Source: Sphingopyxis sp. H115 (GTDB lineage Bacteria; Pseudomonadota; Alphaproteobacteria; Sphingomonadales; Sphingomonadaceae). From it: DNA of 64,000 bases. The notes under the pieces are model-generated. The model was given only the letters and a program-made list of their open reading frames with translations, did no database searches and was not told where the DNA came from. Within the stretch, counting starts at the first letter, position 1, and every line of letters starts with the position of its first letter. The stretch spans positions 167,373 through 231,372 of the forward strand of contig NZ_LNSA01000004.1 in the NCBI RefSeq assembly GCF_001468465.1, written 5' to 3'. Below, piece by piece: positions 8,984 to 14,998 of this stretch. Position numbers and translations under genes: made by a program.

Positions 8984-9895
8984 ATGATCACCAATATCGC
9001 TCCAGCTGATAGCCATCAGCCAGTCTCCGCTCAGATGCGGGCACTCAAGGAAGACGGTTATGCGATCGTCCGCGCGGCGGCTCCGACCGAGCTGATTGCG
9101 GCTATCGATCGGGACCTCGATCCGCGCTACGCCGCGACGCCTTTTTGCGAGGGCGGCTTCTATGGCGAGCGCACCAAGCGCTTCGGGCGCCTGCTCATCC
9201 GCTCGCCCCATGTCGGCGCGCTGGTGATGAACCCGGCCATCCTCGCCCTCGCCGAGGCGGCGCTCGGCGACTGGTGCGAGCGCATCCAGCTCAATCTCGC
9301 CCAGGCGATCGAGCTGCATCCGGGAGCCCTTCCGCAGTTTCCGCACCGCGATCAGGACATGTGGCAAGGCACGCTCGGCGAGGTCGAATATCTCGTGAAT
9401 GTCATGTGGCCGCTGACGCCCTTCACCGCCGAGAATGGCGCCACGATCATATGGCCGAAAAGCCTTGGACTCGAAGCGCTAGTCGAAGAGCCGGCCGAGG
9501 AACCGATCATTGCCGAGACCGTGCCGGGCGACGCCATCGTCTTCCTGGGTTCGACGCTTCACGGCGCTGGCGGCAATTGCAGCCCGTCGGTTCGGCGCGG
9601 GATCATCATCAGCTACTGCCTCGGCTGGCTGAAACCCTATGAGAACCAGTGGCTCGCCTATCCACCCGACGTCGCGAAGGACTTTCCACCCGAGCTGGCG
9701 GCCTTGACCGGTTATGTCCAGCATCGCCCGAACCTCGGCAACTTCGAGGGTCAGTGTCCCTCGATCCTGTTCCGCGGCTATCCCCCTGACCCGATCGCCG
9801 CCGTGGATGCGCTCCGGCCCGATCAGCAGGCGCTTCTTGCCGACTATATCGGCGACCGACGATCGGCGGGCGGAGACGGGACGCTCGCGGCATGA
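8984..9895 (+). CDS. Phytanoyl-CoA dioxygenase (PhyH) family protein
   Basis: This 303-aa protein belongs to the Fe(II)/2-oxoglutarate-dependent PhyH family. The metal triad is H121-x-D123 (FPHRDQDMW) and H193 (STLHGAGGN), followed by R204/R205 as the likely 2-oxoglutarate anchor. The ATG has a GGAGG site. The gene begins 13 bases after luxI and overlaps the following GntR gene by four bases (ATGA), so it is probably part of the luxI transcript. Its substrate is unknown: it could hydroxylate a lipid, the signal molecule, or the nearby lasso peptide. PhyH genes beside luxI are, to my recollection, known from other sphingomonads, which favours a signal-linked role over a lasso-specific one. Confidence 0.82.
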   Translation: MITNIAPADSHQPVSAQMRALKEDGYAIVRAAAPTELIAAIDRDLDPRYAATPFCEGGFYGERTKRFGRLLIRSPHVGALVMNPAILALAEAALGDWCERIQLNLAQAIELHPGALPQFPHRDQDMWQGTLGEVEYLVNVMWPLTPFTAENGATIIWPKSLGLEALVEEPAEEPIIAETVPGDAIVFLGSTLHGAGGNCSPSVRRGIIISYCLGWLKPYENQWLAYPPDVAKDFPPELAALTGYVQHRPNLGNFEGQCPSILFRGYPPDPIAAVDALRPDQQALLADYIGDRRSAGGDGTLAA

Positions 9896-10530
9896 GCCCG
9901 GGCACCACGATGGAGCGGGTCTATCTGGACCTCAAGGCGCGTATCCTGTCGGGCACCTATCCGCCCGGTACGCGCCTGGAGGCGGCGCAGCTCGCAAAGT
10001 CGCTGGCGGCCAGCGCTACCCCGGTTCGCGACGCCCTGTATCGCCTGTCGGGCGAGCGGATTATAGAGAGCTGGCACCAGGAGGGGTTTCGGCAGCCCCT
10101 CCTGAATGAGGCGGACTTGGTCGAACTCTATTGGTGGACCGGCGCTCTCCTTTCGCTGGCGTTGAAGGGGAGGACACCGAGGCCCGATTTGCCCGGCGGG
10201 CTGATCTCGCTCGCGAATCACCAGTCCTATCCCGAGGGGCTCAATGGCCTCTTCCGGACCATCGCAATTGCCAGCGGCAATGGCGAACTTCGCGCTTCCA
10301 TCGTCAATTGTGTCGAGCGAAGCATGACAATCCGCACATTGGAGGCTCGTGTCGACGGGTCTGTGGGCGACGCGCTCACGGCGATGGCGGACGATTACCG
10401 GTTCGGTCGGTGGAGCGCGTTACGCAGCAAAATCACGCGCTTCCATCGCCGCCGCGCCTCCTATGCCGGCCGCGTCGCGGCCGAGATCCGGCGGCGGTCC
10501 GAGCCGCTGGATAATATTCGAAGAATATGA
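9892..10530 (+). CDS. GntR-family transcriptional regulator
   Basis: The 212-aa protein starts with a winged helix-turn-helix of GntR type (about residues 6-70: MERVYLDLKARILSGTYPPG, then ATPVRDALYRLSGERII). The helical C-terminal region is probably an FCD-like effector domain, though weakly conserved. The start codon overlaps the PhyH stop by four bases, which points to translational coupling. The gene ends 80 bases before the lasso precursor start, so it may control the lasso operon or report on the PhyH product. The small inverted repeat ATATTC-GAA-GAATAT lies across its stop codon. Confidence 0.82.
   Translation: MSPGTTMERVYLDLKARILSGTYPPGTRLEAAQLAKSLAASATPVRDALYRLSGERIIESWHQEGFRQPLLNEADLVELYWWTGALLSLALKGRTPRPDLPGGLISLANHQSYPEGLNGLFRTIAIASGNGELRASIVNCVERSMTIRTLEARVDGSVGDALTAMADDYRFGRWSALRSKITRFHRRRASYAGRVAAEIRRRSEPLDNIRRI
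10514..10528. promoter_or_regulatory. Inverted repeat ATATTC-GAA-GAATAT ahead of the lasso operon
   Basis: This is a perfect 6-base inverted repeat with a 3-base spacer at the end of the GntR gene and 83 bases before the lasso precursor start codon. The half-sites resemble those of the larger palindrome at 7333-7357. The position suits an operator for lasso gene expression, but no footprint or consensus supports a specific regulator. The AT-rich stretch TATTAAATTCCTATAC directly after it could contain promoter elements. Confidence 0.4.
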
Positions 10531-10610
10531 GTCGTATTAAATTCCTATACGGCGCGGTCTCCTTAGCTTCGATGGAGCCGCAATTCCGCGGCATCATGGA
10601 GGAAACGATC

Positions 10611-10733
10611 ATGGATCGCGAGACCAACGACCTCGTCGAGCTCGGCAGCGTCAGCGCAGACACCCTCGGCGATTTCGGCCCCCCGGTCGAAATCGGCGGG
10701 AAGGACCTGCAGAACGGCATCAGCCTCGACTGA
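10611..10733 (+). CDS. Lasso peptide precursor (A gene)
   Basis: The 40-aa product begins MDRETNDLVELGSVSADTL and continues with a 21-residue core starting GDFGPPVE and ending NGISLD. The leader has the proteobacterial lasso signature, an L-x-x-x-G segment and the invariant threonine at the penultimate leader position (T18, with L19 last). Cleavage before G20 puts a glutamate at core position 8, which is right for a G1-E8 macrolactam ring. The tail ending in G-I-x-x-D resembles other alphaproteobacterial lasso peptides. A GGAGG site lies 8 bases before this ATG. Longer in-frame starts at 10527 and 10596 exist but lack comparable support. The B gene starts 55 bases downstream. Confidence 0.85.
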   Translation: MDRETNDLVELGSVSADTLGDFGPPVEIGGKDLQNGISLD

Positions 10734-10788
10734 GCCGATCGTTCGGGTGTCGGCGCGACCCGCCGGCACCCGGATACGGTATGATGCG

Positions 10789-11439
10789 ATGAGCTGGAAA
10801 CTCGCACCCGGTGTGGGCTTTTGCACCGTTGGCCCGGATATGATCTTTCTCGATCTCCGGCGCGACCGCTACTTACTCATGACGGATGCCCGGCGCGCGG
10901 CATTCGATCGGCTTCTCGCCGGCAAGCCCAATGACAGCGATGCTATGACGCTGCTCGTCGACACCGGCCTCTTCGTCCGCAGCGATTTTGGTTTTCGCAT
11001 CGAAGCGCCCGCAATCGACGTTCCGACAGACGATCTCAGCCGCCCGGACTCCGAGCGGAGCGGCCTTCGATCGCTCTTCGGCGCCTGGTGCGCATTGGCT
11101 TGGGCCGCGCGGGCACTGAAGCCCGACCGGCTACCTTCGACCATAGAGCAACTGCTTCGCGACAAGCGGCTTCTGGACAGAAGCGGACACGAGAGTGAAT
11201 TGAGAGCGTTGGGGACGGCATTCGCGCGCTCGCGGACCTTCGTTCCGATCGCGCCCCGCTGCCTTGTCGATTCGCTCGCGCTATACCGAATGGCGCTTCG
11301 CAGGAGCCTCGCGCCAACGCTGGTCTTCGGAGTGCGCACCAATCCCTTCGCGGCGCATTGCTGGCTCCAGTCGGGCGCGTATGTCCTGACGGGAACGGCG
11401 GAGGAGGCACGAAACTATCAGCCGATTCTGGTCGTATGA
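10789..11439 (+). CDS. Lasso peptide leader peptidase (B protein: RRE plus transglutaminase-like domain)
   Basis: The 216-aa protein begins with a PqqD-like leader-recognition segment (APGVGFCTVGPDMIFLDL, about residues 5-70) and ends with a transglutaminase-like cysteine protease domain. The catalytic cysteine is in APRCLVDS and the histidine in AAHCWLQSG. The third-member aspartate usually found after the histidine is not obvious; the sequence there reads VLTGT. In proteobacterial clusters this protein binds the leader and cuts after the penultimate threonine +1 position. A GTG start at 10747 would add 14 residues. The stop overlaps the cyclase start (ATGA), indicating translational coupling. 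Confidence 0.88.
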   Translation: MSWKLAPGVGFCTVGPDMIFLDLRRDRYLLMTDARRAAFDRLLAGKPNDSDAMTLLVDTGLFVRSDFGFRIEAPAIDVPTDDLSRPDSERSGLRSLFGAWCALAWAARALKPDRLPSTIEQLLRDKRLLDRSGHESELRALGTAFARSRTFVPIAPRCLVDSLALYRMALRRSLAPTLVFGVRTNPFAAHCWLQSGAYVLTGTAEEARNYQPILVV

Positions 11440-13127
11440 TGGAGCAAGCTATCCTCGGATTTCTGGGCGGCGAACCTTTGGCGACAGAGCTTGCAGTGGC
11501 AGCCGGTAGGCATGGGCTGCGTTCGTTGGACCGCCTCGTTCCGGAACTAGCGCTTTTCGCAGGTGAAGGCGTCGGTATATCGATCCACGATCCGGGACGC
11601 CTGGTTCTTGGCGATTGGTTCGAGAATTCGCGCTCGACTTCATGGGGCAATTATCTCGAGTTTATGGTGGACCAGGCCGAAGGCCTGACGATCAGCCGGG
11701 CTCCGATCACCGGGATGCCGCTATACTGGCTGGAGGTAGCGGGAGGGGTTCTGCTCTTCTCGCACCTCGAGCTGATTGAAACCTTCAGTGTCGCCCTCTC
11801 CGTCGATGAGGAATATCTTCGTTACCTCCTGTCGTTCAGCAACTTTCGCACGGCGAGAACCGGGCTGTCAGGGGCCCAGGAGCTTCTACCGGGAACGGCG
11901 CTTATCCTTGGCCGCGGACTTCCGACGACCGAGACTTTTTGGTCTCCATGGCCGCATGCGCGAGAGAGCGTGGGCGAAGGTGACGCCCCCATTCTTCTTG
12001 AGCAGCGCATTCGCGCTTGCGTTTCGGCTTGGGCCAACAGTCGCGACAGCATCGTTGTCGAGTTGTCCGGCGGCCTCGACAGCTCGATCGTCGCGGCGGC
12101 GCTGGCGCAGGGCGAACACGCCTTTTCCGCCGCGACGATCGCGACTGCCAGCCCCGATGGCGATGAAAGACGCTTTGCTCGCGCCGTCGCCGAAAGATGC
12201 GGCATCGACCTTGTCGAATATGTGCATGGCGACGCTGTGCTTGACCTCACCGCAGGCCCCGCGTTCCTGGCACCGCGCCCGGCCACCTATGGCGTCCTCG
12301 CAGGGATCGACGCGGCTCTCGGTTCCGCGACAAATGAGATGTCGGGGTCCAGCATCTTTACCGGGATCGGTGGAGACAATGTCTTCGCGATTAATCGGTC
12401 GATCATGCCGGCGCTCGATGCGTTACTTTCGCTCGGTCCGCTCCCGCGCAGCCTTGCGGCTCTCAATGATTGCGCCCGCCTCTGCAATGCAACCGTCTGG
12501 AGGGCAGCCCGAGCCGTCTGGCGGCAGTGGCGCGCGGGCAGAGATGCCGCCTGGCCTCGCGACGATGGATATTGCGTGCGGACCATGCTCCCCGATGAGC
12601 CGCTGCCGCACCCATGGGACGAGGTCGTGGATGACCTCCCCGTCGGCAAGATCCGTCACGTACAATCCATATTGCGAATTGGCGATTTTCTGGATCGTCC
12701 CGGGCGCTGGTACGGACGCGATGTCGTCGCTCCGCTGTTGTCGCAGCCGGTGGTCGAGCTTTGTCTCGCTATTCCGTCCTGGGCGTGGGTCGCGCGCGGC
12801 CGTGATCGGGCGGTCGCGCGCGCAGCCTTTGCGAGCCACCTCCCCGCCATCGTCGCATGGCGCCGCAACAAGGGGCGGCTCGAGACGATGTGCGCCGAGG
12901 CGTTCCTGGCGCAGCGCCGCTCCCTTGCGCCCATACTGCTGGAGGGGCGGCTCGCACGCGAGGGTCTGATCGATCGGAAGAGGGTTGAAGCCTATCTGGC
13001 GCGCGAACGGATCGAGGGCGACTATGACTACTTTCGTTTGCTCGAACTCGCAGATATCGAACTTTGGATCGCATCGGTTTCCGACTTGGGCGCCGGGAAA
13101 TTCAGGCCGGTCCAACGCGCATACTGA
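11436..13127 (+). CDS. Lasso cyclase (C protein, asparagine-synthetase-like)
   Basis: The 563-aa protein matches the asparagine synthase B-like lasso cyclases. The PP-loop SGGLDSS is at residues 211-217, and the later FTGIGGDNVF segment corresponds to the conserved G-x-GGD region. The N-terminal domain is a degenerate glutaminase-like fold without an N-terminal catalytic cysteine (it starts MMEQAILG), as in other lasso cyclases. The enzyme would adenylate E8 of the core and close the ring on the G1 amine. It is translationally coupled to the B gene. Its last 100 bases overlap the 3' end of the convergent isopeptidase gene, an unusually long tail-to-tail overlap. Confidence 0.92.
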   Translation: MMEQAILGFLGGEPLATELAVAAGRHGLRSLDRLVPELALFAGEGVGISIHDPGRLVLGDWFENSRSTSWGNYLEFMVDQAEGLTISRAPITGMPLYWLEVAGGVLLFSHLELIETFSVALSVDEEYLRYLLSFSNFRTARTGLSGAQELLPGTALILGRGLPTTETFWSPWPHARESVGEGDAPILLEQRIRACVSAWANSRDSIVVELSGGLDSSIVAAALAQGEHAFSAATIATASPDGDERRFARAVAERCGIDLVEYVHGDAVLDLTAGPAFLAPRPATYGVLAGIDAALGSATNEMSGSSIFTGIGGDNVFAINRSIMPALDALLSLGPLPRSLAALNDCARLCNATVWRAARAVWRQWRAGRDAAWPRDDGYCVRTMLPDEPLPHPWDEVVDDLPVGKIRHVQSILRIGDFLDRPGRWYGRDVVAPLLSQPVVELCLAIPSWAWVARGRDRAVARAAFASHLPAIVAWRRNKGRLETMCAEAFLAQRRSLAPILLEGRLAREGLIDRKRVEAYLARERIEGDYDYFRLLELADIELWIASVSDLGAGKFRPVQRAY

Positions 13128-14998
13128 GCTATTTTGGCAGGATCGGGATCGATGTAGCCCTGCAGCCAGAAGCGGAACCAGTCGAGGTTGCGCTGGTACA
13201 CAGCAAGCTTCTGCCTTGGCTCGGCCTTGATGTGCGGGGCGAAGGGAAAGACGTGGAGTTCACCTTTTCCGCTCGCTGAGAGGCGGGCCTGCAGTTCGGG
13301 CGAAAGTCGGGCCTCCTGCTCCGGGAGCTGCATCAGCACGGGGGCGGTGATCTTGTCGACCTGGAGCGAGGGCGAGCGCCGCTTCCAATCGGCTGCATCG
13401 ATGTCGGGCGCGCCGAGACCCCATTGAGTCTCGAGATTCTGGCGGAAGAAATCGCGTCCGATGCCGGCGTTGAACCAGTAATAGGCGGGCTCGGCCTGCA
13501 CCGACGCGATCGAGACCGCACTCAGAAGCTTGCTGTGGGTCGCTGTCCACATCGCAACCTCGCTGCCGAAACTGAGACCGCCCATCCCGACGCGGCCGGG
13601 GTCGACAAGCCCGCGGCGATCCAGCTCCGCTACAGCAGCGCGCACCGCTGCGAGGCCCAGCTCATAACGGGCTTCGGCTTTCGCCCCGCCCGATGGCAGC
13701 TGGTTGATGCAAAGCGCGGCAATCCCGCTGGCGGCCAAGGCGCGAAGTGGCCACTCATTGCCGAGCCCGCCGCGAAGGTAACCGGCGCAGCGATAGTAAG
13801 TGATGAAAAGCGGCAGCCGTCCGGGGAACTTCGGGCGGACGAGCCAACCCGACGCACGGCTGCCGCCCACCTGCCACTCGATCGCCTCGGTGAGAAGATC
13901 GTCGTGGTCAGGAAGGTCGTTGGGTCGGTCGAGGACGAGGGTTCCGCTGCCATCCAGCGCAATTCGCTGCAGTTGTGGAGGCATGGCGGCGCTCTCGGCT
14001 ACGCAGAAGGCCGCCGTTTGCGACGCCGCACATGCCGCCATCTCACCGCCGCCGCTCAAAAGGCCTGGGCTGGCCGCGAGGCGCGTCAGGCCGGTCGCCT
14101 TAGCCCAGAGAAAAACGCTCTGACGAACTTTCCGGTCGCGCGTCGTCACCACGAAACGTCCATCGCCGACCGCCATTCCCTTCCAGATTTTTGGCGCGTC
14201 GGGATCGCCGCAGGGTGCTTCCACAGCGCAGATGCCGGCTTGCGACGCGGCCGCGCGAAAAGGCTCGGGAAGCGGTTGCGGCGATGGTCGGAGAAGCTCC
14301 GCCTCGATAGCGTGGGCGGGTCGCTCTCTCGCCGTAGTCGGATCCCGACGAACAATCTGTCGCGGCAATCGGTCGAGGAGCGCCTCCCGATCGAACCAGT
14401 CGCCATTGAGACGCTGGCTTGCGGGTCGGCCCGCGATCATTGCCCCTCGATAAAGCGTCTGCGCGAGATCGACCCGTCCATCGGCCAAAATGCCGCTGTC
14501 CCGCTCATTCTCTTCGGCCCGCGCGATCGCGGCACGCGAGGGCCCGAGTTCGAATATGATGCCGCCATCGGGGGCGACTGCAAAGCGTTCGATATCGGCG
14601 TCGCGAACGATCAATGGTGCGAGGGCGCCGCTGGGGCGGCCTTCCCATAGTCCCGTGGCGCCGTCCACCCGCGCGCGGAAATAGAAGCGGTCGCTTTCCG
14701 GCGACCAGGCGGCTGAGCCCGCTTCGACGATCCCGGTTCCATTCCAGCTCGCATGGCCGCCATCGCCGATCCTCCGTGGCGGTGTGGCTCCATCGGTGCC
14801 GACGAGATACCAGGCGGTCTCGATCTGTCCGCTCATGGTCGACGGGCGCTCGCGGCGGTAGAGCAGCCAGCGCCCGTCGGGAGAGACCGCGAGCCCAGAA
14901 AAGTCGGTCATCTCTACGAGCTCGCGGGGACTTGTCTGGGCGGCGGCCGGCGAAGCCGCCGCAAGGAAAACCGCCGCCCAGACCGCTTGTCTCACCAC
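13028..14998 (-). CDS. Lasso peptide isopeptidase (prolyl-oligopeptidase-like)
   Basis: The 656-aa protein has a Sec signal peptide (VRQAVWAAVFLAAASPAAAQ), a beta-propeller-like N-terminal region (SPDGRWLLY, WSPESDRFYF) and a C-terminal alpha/beta-hydrolase domain with the nucleophile S476 in GLSFG and a likely histidine in FAPHIKAE. This is the layout of astexin-type isopeptidases that cut the lasso isopeptide bond to linearise the peptide, apparently after uptake. The start is GTG; the pair GTG-GTGA overlaps the receptor stop codon, so translation is coupled to the TonB receptor gene. A periplasmic location is inferred from the signal peptide. The gene runs convergent to and overlaps the cyclase gene. 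Confidence 0.9.
   Translation of the reverse strand: MVRQAVWAAVFLAAASPAAAQTSPRELVEMTDFSGLAVSPDGRWLLYRRERPSTMSGQIETAWYLVGTDGATPPRRIGDGGHASWNGTGIVEAGSAAWSPESDRFYFRARVDGATGLWEGRPSGALAPLIVRDADIERFAVAPDGGIIFELGPSRAAIARAEENERDSGILADGRVDLAQTLYRGAMIAGRPASQRLNGDWFDREALLDRLPRQIVRRDPTTARERPAHAIEAELLRPSPQPLPEPFRAAASQAGICAVEAPCGDPDAPKIWKGMAVGDGRFVVTTRDRKVRQSVFLWAKATGLTRLAASPGLLSGGGEMAACAASQTAAFCVAESAAMPPQLQRIALDGSGTLVLDRPNDLPDHDDLLTEAIEWQVGGSRASGWLVRPKFPGRLPLFITYYRCAGYLRGGLGNEWPLRALAASGIAALCINQLPSGGAKAEARYELGLAAVRAAVAELDRRGLVDPGRVGMGGLSFGSEVAMWTATHSKLLSAVSIASVQAEPAYYWFNAGIGRDFFRQNLETQWGLGAPDIDAADWKRRSPSLQVDKITAPVLMQLPEQEARLSPELQARLSASGKGELHVFPFAPHIKAEPRQKLAVYQRNLDWFRFWLQGYIDPDPAKIAQYARWTGLNFPAPKSETDAIQSSISASSSKRK

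Noticed and set aside
10527..10733. A longer lasso precursor of 68 codons starting at 10527.
   Set aside because: The extra 28 residues do not look like a lasso leader, and the GGAGG ribosome-binding site fits the ATG at 10611.
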